From: Chloroflexota bacterium
GTDB lineage: Bacteria; Chloroflexota; Limnocylindria; Limnocylindrales; CSP1-4
Reading direction: 5' to 3'
Length of the DNA stretch: 64,000 nt
Assembly (NCBI GenBank): GCA_021787395.1
Contig: JAJYLZ010000013.1
Coordinates: forward strand, 1 to 64,000
Of the stretch, positions 1-7,105 are shown in pieces; positions within the stretch are counted from its first letter, which is position 1; every line of letters starts with the position of its first letter. The notes beneath the pieces are model-generated. The model was not told where the DNA came from, did not search any database, and saw nothing but the letters and a program-made list of their open reading frames with translations. The position numbers and the translations under genes were made by a program.

Positions 1-217
1 CCTATCAAGTCACGCCGGTCGGCCCGACTCGTCCCCCGGCCGGCACAACCAATGGAAGCCACACCCGCTCGGTGGGCACGCATCGTAAGAGCCAAGCCGG
101 GAGACGCAACTGAGGGTGACACTCAGCGGATCGTAGCGCGTGGGGCGGCGAGGCCGGCGCCGCGCGGGCGACCACGGCGGACGAGCCGGGCGCGCCGGGC
201 GCGCCGGGCCTGCGGCG

Positions 218-895
218 TCAGCCTCCGGTCGAGAGGTCCTTGTCCTCCATCTCCCAGGCGTGGTCGAGCATGTGGAAGCAGGAGTGGCGGACGAGGAACG
301 GCAGCGTCCACGTGCGCATGCGCCGCCTCACGTCGCCCGCGTTGTAGGCGCGGATCGCCGCGAGGTACGCCTCGCGGTGCTGGCGGAGCCCGTCCGGCGC
401 GAGCGCCGCGCCCTCGGGCCACCGCAGCCCGACCCGCCTGGCGAACAGCTCGCTCTCGGTGCGGATCGCGTGGCTGACGATCTGGTCCCGATCGCGGCCG
501 CCGCCGCGCGGGCCCGGGCGCATCTCCGGGGACACCCGGGCCGCGACCCCGTCGAAGAACGCCCAGCACGCGCGCAGCAGCGCGATGCCGCGCTCGAGCT
601 GCGCCTCGTCCATCGGGTCCTGCTCGAGCGAGCACGGCGAGAACGAGATGCCCCAGAAGTCGGTGGAGCCCGTGCCGACCCGGTCCTCGACCACCTCGAG
701 GGGCCCCGACGCGTCGAAGTCCGCCTCCATGCCCGCGAGGTCGGCGACAGGGCGGTAACGCGCGCGATACGCCTCCAGCGTGGCCAGGGCGAGCTCCGGG
801 GACCTCGCGCCGCGGCTCCAGCCGGGCCAGTCGACGCTGAACGCGACGAACCGCTTGGCGTGGGTCCCGCGTTCGACGACCGTGCGGACAGGCAT
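218..895 (-). CDS. DinB-like putative metal-binding protein
   Basis: Encodes about 225 residues from the ATG at 895; an in-frame ATG at 919 would add eight residues that look less protein-like. I do not recognise a named family. The C-terminal half is predicted helical and carries His/Glu-rich stretches (SHAIRTESE, RQHREAY, FLVRHSCFHMLDHAWEME), which resembles the DinB/YfiT metal-binding four-helix bundle. The N-terminal half (VAFSVDWPGWSRG) has no recognised fold. It stands alone, divergent from the winged-helix gene that starts at 1015, so the two may share a promoter region and a response. Function is unknown; DinB-type membership is inference. Confidence 0.6.
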   Translation of the reverse strand: MPVRTVVERGTHAKRFVAFSVDWPGWSRGARSPELALATLEAYRARYRPVADLAGMEADFDASGPLEVVEDRVGTGSTDFWGISFSPCSLEQDPMDEAQLERGIALLRACWAFFDGVAARVSPEMRPGPRGGGRDRDQIVSHAIRTESELFARRVGLRWPEGAALAPDGLRQHREAYLAAIRAYNAGDVRRRMRTWTLPFLVRHSCFHMLDHAWEMEDKDLSTGG

Positions 896-1014
896 GCCCC
901 AACTATGGCACGCGAGCAAGGGCGGCGCATCGTCTCGGATGTTCCACGGTTCATGAAAGCCGCTGCATCAGAAGAGGCTTGCCGCAGCCTCCGCAGCCTG
1001 TCACCATACCGGCC

Positions 1015-1374
1015 ATGCCCGAGACGACGCGCCCCGGCGAAGTCGCCCTGGAAGAGGCCCAGGAGCCGCTCCGGCCGCCCGCGCCGGCCGGCTGGACCTT
1101 CCTGACCAACCACGGCCACGTGCTGGTGGCGCTCGCCCGGGACGGCGACCTCCGGATCCGCGACCTCGCGCTCGCGGTGGGCGTGACCGAGCGGACCGCG
1201 CAGACGGTGATCAACGACCTCGTGGCGGCCGGCTACCTCGAGCGCGAGCGGGTGGGCACGCGCAGCCGGTACACGGTGCACCACGACCTGCCGCTGCGGC
1301 ACCCGGCCGAGCGGGACCACTCGGTGGGCGAGCTGCTCGCCATCGTGCGCCGCGAGCCGCCGGCCCAGTCCTGA
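1015..1374 (+). CDS. Winged-helix transcriptional regulator (MarR/ArsR-like)
   Basis: Encodes about 119 residues from the ATG at 1015 (an upstream in-frame ATG at 979 is possible). The centre reads as one winged helix: a helix pair near residues 30-60 (HVLVALARDGDLRIRDLA), a recognition helix (VTERTAQTVINDLVAAGYL) and a wing (ERERVGTRSRYTV). The C-terminal tail is short with no effector domain, so it is probably a small dimeric regulator. It is divergent from the DinB-like gene and could control it. No ligand or target can be read from the sequence. Confidence 0.75.
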   Translation: MPETTRPGEVALEEAQEPLRPPAPAGWTFLTNHGHVLVALARDGDLRIRDLALAVGVTERTAQTVINDLVAAGYLERERVGTRSRYTVHHDLPLRHPAERDHSVGELLAIVRREPPAQS

Positions 1375-1471
1375 GACGGCGTCCGCCGCCGGCCCCGCTC
1401 CGGTGGGCGGGGCAGTCCGCGAGCGGTGCGCCCGCGTCTCGGCGGGCTCGGCCGCGCCCGCGCAGGGGCGC

Positions 1472-1669
1472 TCAGTCGAGCTGGTGGTCTCGGAGGCAGT
1501 TCTCCGGGCAGCCGCAGGGCGCCTCCCAGGAATGGCCCGACTCGGCGGTCCAGCCGCCTGCGGGGTCCGCGCCGGGCCCGATGGCCAGGCCGGCGGGAGC
1601 GCTCGAGGCGAGGTGGGCGGGCTGTGCGGACGCCAGGTCGGCGGCGGGCGCGAGATTCGAAGGCGTCAT
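1472..1669 (-). CDS. Cys-rich micropeptide coupled to icd
   Basis: A 65-residue frame whose ATG (1667-1669) overlaps the icd stop codon in an ATGA arrangement, so it is likely translated by coupling to icd. The N-terminal two thirds is Ala/Pro-rich and looks disordered. The last 17 residues are compact and Cys-rich (PCGCPENCLRDHQLD), with a CxCPxxC pattern followed by a DH pair that could bind zinc or iron. I do not recognise the family. The overlap, the absence of another gene in this gap and the ordered C-terminal motif are the case for it being real; its short length and the high GC are the case against. Confidence 0.5.
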   Translation of the reverse strand: MTPSNLAPAADLASAQPAHLASSAPAGLAIGPGADPAGGWTAESGHSWEAPCGCPENCLRDHQLD

Positions 1670-3126
1670 CGGGCGTTGTCCTCTCCCTGGGCCAGGGTGT
1701 AGCCCCGAGCCCCATCGAACTGCTGGAGCCGCTCCACGTGCATCCACATGTGGCGGGCGCCGATCGCCGAGATCAGGCTGACCAGGTCGGCTTCCGTCGG
1801 CTGCGCCCCGTCTCGGGCGAGGAAGCGGCATCGGTAGTGGTCCACCAGCGAGGGCTGGGCGCCGCGCGACGGGTACACCATCGTCCCCCGGTTGGACATC
1901 ATCTTGAGCCGCAGGGGCGTGCCGGCGGCGATCGCCTCGAGCGAGGCGCCGAGCTCGTCCGGCGAGCCGCTCCACTCGATGAACACGTCCGTGCCCGCCA
2001 GGACCCGCTCCTTGGCGGTCTGCGGGGTGTCGTCGACCCGGGGCACCCTCAGCTGCCGGACCCGGCGGCCGGCCCTCCCGGGCCCCGCTGCCCCGGCGGC
2101 GGCCGGCGCGGCGTCCAGCCGCTCGATCACGGCGTCCGTGAACGCGGTCGTGGAGACGGACTCGCCGAGCACGTCGCGGGTGTGGATCCCGGCCGCGAGG
2201 GTCGCCTCGACCGCGTGCTCGACCCGGGCCGCCACCTCGTCGAGGCCGGCGTGGCGGAGCAGCATCACCGCCGAGAGGATCATCGCGGTCGGGTTGGCGA
2301 CGTCCTTGCCCGCGTACTTGGGCGCGGAGCCGTGGACCGCCTCGAAGATCGCGACGTCGGCGCCGAGGTTGGCCGACGGCGCGAAGCCGAGCCCGCCGAC
2401 CAGGCCCGAGGTGAGGTCGGACAGGATGTCGCCGTTCATGTTCGTCGTGACGATCACGTCGAACTGCTCCGGGCGGCGGACCAGCTGGTGGGCGCAGTTG
2501 TCCACCACGATGTGGCGCGCCTCGAGGTCCGGGTACTCCGGCGCCATCCCCTCGAACACGCGCTTCAGCATCCCCTCGGTGAGCTTCATGATGTTCGCCT
2601 TGGTGGCGCACGCGACGCCCGGGCGGCCCTCGGCCCGCGCCAGCTCGAAGGCGAGCCGGGACACCCGCTCGCAGCCCGGCCGGCTGATCAGCTTGAGGCA
2701 CTGCGCCACGTCGGCGGTCTGCTGGTGCTCGATCCCCGCGTACAGGTCCTCGACGTTCTCGCGGACGACCACCAGGTCGACCCCGCGCCCGGAGTACGGG
2801 GTGGGCACGCCGGCGAACTCGCGCACCGGGCGCACGTTGGCGAACGTCTCGAAGAGCTTGCGCAGCGTCACGTTCGCGCTCTTCTCGCCGAACCCCACCG
2901 GGGTCTCGAGCGGCCCCTTGAGGACCAGCCGGTTGCGGGCGATGGAGGCGATCGTCTCGTCGGGGACGCCGGAGGCCACGCCGCGCTGGAAGACGGCGGC
3001 GCCCGCCTCGGCCTCCTCCCACTCGATCGGGGCGCCGGCGGCGTCGAGAACCCGCCGGGCGGCAGCGACGACCTCGGGGCCGATGCCGTCGCCGGGGATG
3101 ATGGTCACGGGGATGCGGTCAGTCAT
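1666..3126 (-). CDS. icd: Isocitrate dehydrogenase, Thermus-type long form
   Basis: 486 residues. Oxidatively decarboxylates isocitrate to 2-oxoglutarate in the TCA cycle. The N-terminus has the family signature VTIIPGDGIGPE, then the substrate region (LKGPLETPVG, ANVRPVREF, VVVRENVEDLY), and the Mg/cofactor region NMNGDILSDL and EAVHGSAPKYAG with ANPTA. After the usual 330-residue core there is an extra C-terminal domain of about 130 residues (LKMMSNRGTMVYP), as in Thermus and related long isocitrate dehydrogenases. I cannot assign NAD or NADP specificity with confidence. A good promoter ends 6 nt before the ATG, suggesting a leaderless message. The product 2-oxoglutarate is a plausible substrate of the nearby KorAB enzyme. 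Confidence 0.95.
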   Translation of the reverse strand: MTDRIPVTIIPGDGIGPEVVAAARRVLDAAGAPIEWEEAEAGAAVFQRGVASGVPDETIASIARNRLVLKGPLETPVGFGEKSANVTLRKLFETFANVRPVREFAGVPTPYSGRGVDLVVVRENVEDLYAGIEHQQTADVAQCLKLISRPGCERVSRLAFELARAEGRPGVACATKANIMKLTEGMLKRVFEGMAPEYPDLEARHIVVDNCAHQLVRRPEQFDVIVTTNMNGDILSDLTSGLVGGLGFAPSANLGADVAIFEAVHGSAPKYAGKDVANPTAMILSAVMLLRHAGLDEVAARVEHAVEATLAAGIHTRDVLGESVSTTAFTDAVIERLDAAPAAAGAAGPGRAGRRVRQLRVPRVDDTPQTAKERVLAGTDVFIEWSGSPDELGASLEAIAAGTPLRLKMMSNRGTMVYPSRGAQPSLVDHYRCRFLARDGAQPTEADLVSLISAIGARHMWMHVERLQQFDGARGYTLAQGEDNAR

Positions 3127-3132
3127 GGCCGC

Positions 3133-3162
3133 ATATTAGTGCAATCAATTTCATGAAGTCAA
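3133..3162 (-). promoter_or_regulatory. icd promoter, leaderless arrangement
   Basis: On the minus strand a -35 box TTGACT (3157-3162) is followed after 18 nt by a -10 box TAATAT (3133-3138). The icd ATG begins at 3126, so a start site 6-7 nt after the -10 box falls on or next to the A of the start codon. There is no room for a Shine-Dalgarno sequence, so the transcript is predicted to be leaderless. Confidence 0.65.
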
Positions 3163-3223
3163 CATCATGTATAGGCCCCGGAGGACCCGCCCCCGGAGGT
3201 CCGGCGAGGGACCTCCCGGCCGA

Positions 3224-5158
3224 TCAGCTGGCGGCGCTCAGGTCCGCGTCCGGCACGTCTGGGGCGTCCGTCGGAACCGCGCCCTGGCCCGCGAACTGCT
3301 TCCGGTAGAGCTCCGCGTACAGGCCGCCGGCGGCGAGCAGCTCGAGGTGGCTCCCCCGCTCCACGATCCGGCCGTCGGCGACCACGAGGATCTGGTCCGC
3401 CTGGCGGATCGTGGACAGCCGGTGGGCGATCACGATCGAGGTCCGGCCGGCCAGCGCCACCCGCAGGGCCTCCTGGACGGCGATCTCCGATTCCGAGTCG
3501 AGGTGGGCGGTCGCCTCGTCGAGGACCACGATGTCGGGGGCCTTGAGCAGCAGCCTGGCGAGCGCGATCCGCTGCTTCTCCCCGCCCGACAGCCGGTAGC
3601 CGCGGTCGCCGACCACGGTCTCGAGGCCGTCCGGCAGCGAGCGCACCAGCGGCAGGATCTGGGCCGCCTCGAGCGCGTCGGCGAGCTCCTGCTCGCTCGC
3701 CTCGGGCCGGGCGTAGAGCAGGTTGGCGCGGATCGTGTCGTGGAACAGGTGGGCGTCCTGCGTCACCACCCCGATCATCCGGCGCAGCGATTCGAACGTG
3801 GCGTCGCGGACGTCGACCCCGTTGATCCGGATCGCCCCCGCGCGCACGTCGTACAGGCGCGGCACGAGGTGGCTGATCGTGGTCTTGCCGGCGCCCGACG
3901 GACCGACCAGCGCCACCAGCTGCCCGGGCTGCGCCGTGAACGAGACGTCGAACAGGACCTGGCCCGAGGGCGCCTGGTCCAGCACCGCCACCGATTCCAG
4001 GGAGGCGAGCGAGACCTCCGAGGCGGTCGGGTAGCTGAAGTCCACGTGGTCGAACTCGATGGAGGCGGGCCCGCGGGCGAGGTCCACGGCGTCCGGCCGC
4101 TCGGCCACCAGCGGCTTGAGGTCCAGGACCTCGAAGATGCGGTCGAACGAGACGAGGGCGGTCATGACGCTGACCTGGACGTTGGACAGCGCCGTCAGCG
4201 GGCCGTACAGGCGGTTGAGGTACGCCGCGAGGGCCACCACGGTGCCCACGCCCAGGGCGCCCTGGACCGCGAGGACGCCGCCGACGCCGTAGACGAGGGC
4301 CGTCGCGATCGAGGCGGTCAACAGCAGCGAGGTCATGAAGGCCACGGTCAGCATGGCCTGCGCGACCCCGATGTCGCGCACCCGGCCGGCCTTGGCCTCG
4401 AAGCTCTGGATCTCGCGCAGCGGCTGGCCGAACAGGCGCACGAGGAGGGCTCCCGCGACGTTGAAGCGCTCGGTCATCGTCGAGGTCATCGCGGCGTTGA
4501 GGTTGTAGCTCTCCCGGGTGATCGCCTGGATCCGGCGGCCGACCCAGCGGGCGGGCAGCACGAACAGCGGGAACAGCGCCAGCGCGAGCAGCGTGATCTG
4601 CCAGCTCAGGAAGGCCATCGCGATGAGCGTCACGGCCACCGTGATCGCGTTGCCGACGACCGACGAGAGGGTGTTCGTGAACGCGCTCTGGGCGTCGAGC
4701 ACGTCGTTGTTGAGCCGGCTCACCAGGGCGCCGGTCTGGGTCCGGGTGAAGAAGGCGACGGGCATCCGCTGGAAGTGGGCGAAGACCTGGGTCCGCATGT
4801 CGAAGATGAGGCCCTCGCCCACCCGCGCGGAGATCCAGCGCTCGACCACCGAGAGCACGGCGTCGAACGCGGCCAGGACGACCAGCAGCAGGGCGAGCTC
4901 GATGACGAGGCTCGAGTCGCCGGGCAGGATGCCGTTGTCGATGATCTCCCGGTAGAGGAGCGGGCTCGCCGCGCCGACCGCCGCGTCGATCACGATCAGC
5001 ACCAGGAACACGAGCAGGAGCCGGCCGTAGGGCGCCGCGAACCGCGCGATGCGCCGGACCAGCCCGGGCGAGAGGCGCTGGGAGCGGACGGACTCGTCGC
5101 GGCGGAACGAGCGCATGAGCTGCCAGCCGCCCATCCCCGAGCCGCCCATCATGCTCAT
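3224..5158 (-). CDS. ABC exporter, fused permease-ATPase
   Basis: 644 residues from the ATG at 5158, which overlaps the stop of the MarR gene (ATGA). The N-terminal ~330 residues form the six-helix type I exporter membrane domain. The C-terminal ~290 residues are the ATPase with Walker A GPSGAGKTT, signature LSGGEKQR, Walker B IVVLDEATAHLD and the H-loop (SIVIAHRLS). One fused half-transporter of this kind works as a homodimer and exports lipids, peptides or drugs. The Gly/Met-rich start (MSMMGGSGMGGW) is seen in several multidrug half-transporters. Coupling to a MarR regulator suggests an inducible toxin or drug efflux pump; the substrate cannot be read. Confidence 0.93.
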   Translation of the reverse strand: MSMMGGSGMGGWQLMRSFRRDESVRSQRLSPGLVRRIARFAAPYGRLLLVFLVLIVIDAAVGAASPLLYREIIDNGILPGDSSLVIELALLLVVLAAFDAVLSVVERWISARVGEGLIFDMRTQVFAHFQRMPVAFFTRTQTGALVSRLNNDVLDAQSAFTNTLSSVVGNAITVAVTLIAMAFLSWQITLLALALFPLFVLPARWVGRRIQAITRESYNLNAAMTSTMTERFNVAGALLVRLFGQPLREIQSFEAKAGRVRDIGVAQAMLTVAFMTSLLLTASIATALVYGVGGVLAVQGALGVGTVVALAAYLNRLYGPLTALSNVQVSVMTALVSFDRIFEVLDLKPLVAERPDAVDLARGPASIEFDHVDFSYPTASEVSLASLESVAVLDQAPSGQVLFDVSFTAQPGQLVALVGPSGAGKTTISHLVPRLYDVRAGAIRINGVDVRDATFESLRRMIGVVTQDAHLFHDTIRANLLYARPEASEQELADALEAAQILPLVRSLPDGLETVVGDRGYRLSGGEKQRIALARLLLKAPDIVVLDEATAHLDSESEIAVQEALRVALAGRTSIVIAHRLSTIRQADQILVVADGRIVERGSHLELLAAGGLYAELYRKQFAGQGAVPTDAPDVPDADLSAAS

Positions 5159-5778
5159 CGCGCGCCTCCGGTTCCGTTGTCGGCGAACCGGTCGCCGGCA
5201 GGCCGGCCGGGGGTCGCCGCAGTCGCGGCTGGCTCCGACGGCGCGCAGGCGCCCGACGGGTCCGCGACCAGCTCGCGCAGGACGCGCTCGAGGACGGCCC
5301 GATCCGGCGGCGCCAGCCTGCCGATCACGAGCTCGGCGCTCGCCCGGCGGGCCGCGTCCATCCGATCGAGCAGCTGCCGGCCCGCCGGCGTCAGCGCCAC
5401 CAGGGTCGAGCGGCGGTCGCCCGGGTCCGGGCGACGCGTCACGAGCCCGGCCGCCTCGACCCCGTCGACGAGGTCGGTGACCGTCCGCGGCACGACGGCG
5501 AGGCGCTCGGCGATCGCCGCCATGCGCAGCGGCCCGTCCGCGAGGAGGTGGACGACCCGCGCCTGGGCTCGCGACAGCCCGAGCGGCGCGAGCGCCTCGT
5601 TGGTGCCCCGGTGCAGGCGGCGCACCGCCCGGCCCAGGAGGTCGGCGAGCTCGAGGACCCCGTCGGCGTCGGCCCCCTGGCCGCCCGGTCCCCCGACCGA
5701 GGCTCCCCCGTCCTGGCCGTCGCCCGCCGGAGCGTCGACGGCAGCCGTCCCGCGAATCGTTCCTGTGCGCTGCTCCAT
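5155..5778 (-). CDS. MarR-family regulator of the ABC exporter
   Basis: 207 residues. A low-complexity N-terminal tail of about 40 residues precedes a typical MarR winged helix: helix (LSRAQARVVHLLADG), recognition helix (VVPRTVTDLVDGVEAAGLV) and wing DPGDRRS with the conserved acidic-Arg tip. MarR proteins usually repress their own operon and are released by phenolic or toxic ligands. It is the first gene of a two-gene operon with the exporter (4-nt overlap). A dyad (CTCACAATGAG) lies just upstream, and a TAGACT box sits 6 nt before the ATG, again suggesting a leaderless transcript. The disordered N- and C-terminal tails are unusual but not disabling. Confidence 0.9.
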   Translation of the reverse strand: MEQRTGTIRGTAAVDAPAGDGQDGGASVGGPGGQGADADGVLELADLLGRAVRRLHRGTNEALAPLGLSRAQARVVHLLADGPLRMAAIAERLAVVPRTVTDLVDGVEAAGLVTRRPDPGDRRSTLVALTPAGRQLLDRMDAARRASAELVIGRLAPPDRAVLERVLRELVADPSGACAPSEPAATAATPGRPAGDRFADNGTGGAR

Positions 5779-5791
5779 CTCCAGAGTCTAT

Positions 5792-5802
5792 CTCACAATG
5801 AG
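5792..5802. promoter_or_regulatory. Putative MarR operator
   Basis: CTCA-CAA-TGAG is an inverted repeat with 4-nt arms directly upstream of the MarR start. It sits just upstream of the likely -10 box (TAGACT on the minus strand), where a bound dimer would block initiation. The arms are short, so confidence is modest. Confidence 0.4.
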
Positions 5803-5955
5803 GAACCTCTGTATCCGGCCTGAAGCGGTTCGGTCGCCCTGGTGCCACGCCGTCGTGGGCCCGTCACCGCCGGCGCCACTTGGCTCTGGCGCTCGCCAGG
5901 CTGAGGGCAAGACTCAGGGGCAGGGAGAGCTCCACGAGATGCGGGAGGGCGTGAC

Positions 5956-6230
5956 ATGCGGAGACGGGCGTCGATCCCCATCGCGCTCGCGGGACTGGCC
6001 GCCATCCTCGCGTTGGGCGCGCTGGGACTGCTCGGGCAGGATGGGCCAGACGAAGGCGCGAGCCCGAGTGGGCGCCGCGAGGTGCTGCCGCCGCCGGCGA
6101 CCGACGGGGGGATGGGGCTCGCTGCCGCGCTGTCCCAGCGCCGCTCCGTCCGCTCGTTCAGCGGCACGCCGCTGACGGCGGCCGAGATCGGCCAGCTCCT
6201 GTGGGCAGCCCAGGCCGTCACGGACCCGCC
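5956..6230 (+). pseudogene. Truncated SagB-type nitroreductase
   Basis: The first ~90 codons encode an N-terminal hydrophobic segment (IALAGLAAILALGALGLL), then the start of a SagB/nitroreductase domain (LAAALSQRRSVRSFSGTPLT, EIGQLLWAAQAVTDP). In this family the next part (Arg, Ser, Ala-rich FMN-binding stretch and LYPLE motif) is essential, but here the frame runs into low-complexity Pro/Gly/Arg sequence that is antisense to the 3' end of korB. About 100 or more residues of the flavin domain are missing, so this is a 3'-truncated remnant. The break is close to 6230, right at the korB stop codon (6239-6241). Confidence 0.75.
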
Positions 6231-6238
6231 TCGGGCCC

Positions 6239-7105
6239 CTAGACCCGGTAGCGGTCGAGGAGCTTCTGGAGGACCGGGGCGTGGCGGGTCGGATCGAGGT
6301 CGGCTGCCGCCGGTCGCGCCCGACCGTCGGCCATGACCCCGGCCGTCGCCTGTCCCGACCCGCCCGAGTCATCCCGGTAGATGAGGCCCACGGCCATCCG
6401 GCCCTGCGCCGCCTGCTCGGCGACCACCCGGAACGCGGACGCCCGGTCCGAGGGGTTGTAGTCGGCCTCCGCGTCGACGTCGTGGAGCGCCGCCTCCCAC
6501 TCGGGATAGGTGTCGTTGTAGTTGACGCACGGGGACAGGACTTCGAGGAACGCGAAGCCACGACCGGAGCGGGCGTGCTCGAGCGCCGCCAGGGTGAGCC
6601 GGTCGAGCTGCGCGCTCCGGCGCGTGAAGCCCCGGGCGACGAACGTCGTGCCCGTCACGGACAGCCCCATCGAGACCGCGTCGAACGGCGCCGCCCCGTC
6701 TTCGCCACGCGGCGACGTCGGGGACCGCTGCCCTTTCGTGAGGCCGTAGATGGCGTTGTTCATCACCAGGTATGTGAACGGGACATTGCGCCGGAAGGCG
6801 TGCACGAGGTGACCCATCCCGATCGCATAGCCGTCGCCGTCCCCGCCGGCGGCGACCACGGTCAGCGACGGGTCCGCCAGCGCGACGCCGGTGGCGCTCG
6901 GCAGCACGCGCCCGTGCAGCGCGTGGTAGCCGTACGTGCCGAGGTTGTTCTGGATCGTGCCACTGCAGCCGATGCCGGCCAGGATGATGGTCTCGTGCCG
7001 AGGGATCCCCAGCGTGTCGAGTGCCCGGTCGAGCGATGCCTGGACGCCGAAGTGTCCGCAGCCGGCGCACCAGATGGGCTCGGCGGGCGGGTACGTGGCG
7101 GTCAC
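6239..7105 (-). CDS. korB: 2-oxoacid:acceptor oxidoreductase, beta subunit
   Basis: 288 residues from a GTG at 7105 that overlaps the korA stop (GTGA). This subunit binds thiamine diphosphate and, in the family, a [4Fe-4S] cluster. Visible motifs are CAGCGH near the N-terminus, the TPP/Mg motif GDGDGY with NNAIYGLTKGQ, and a conserved Cys (LSPCVNYND). With KorA it oxidatively decarboxylates a 2-oxoacid to an acyl-CoA. The length matches the 2-oxoglutarate/2-oxoacid class rather than pyruvate enzymes, but substrate is not certain. It is the last gene of the FrhB-korA-korB operon. Confidence 0.93.
   Translation of the reverse strand: MTATYPPAEPIWCAGCGHFGVQASLDRALDTLGIPRHETIILAGIGCSGTIQNNLGTYGYHALHGRVLPSATGVALADPSLTVVAAGGDGDGYAIGMGHLVHAFRRNVPFTYLVMNNAIYGLTKGQRSPTSPRGEDGAAPFDAVSMGLSVTGTTFVARGFTRRSAQLDRLTLAALEHARSGRGFAFLEVLSPCVNYNDTYPEWEAALHDVDAEADYNPSDRASAFRVVAEQAAQGRMAVGLIYRDDSGGSGQATAGVMADGRARPAAADLDPTRHAPVLQKLLDRYRV

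Noticed and set aside
3167-6175. Open frame of about 1000 codons on the plus strand
   Set aside because: It is antisense to the ABC exporter and MarR genes, has biased His/Arg/Asp composition without any domain, and is a GC-driven shadow.
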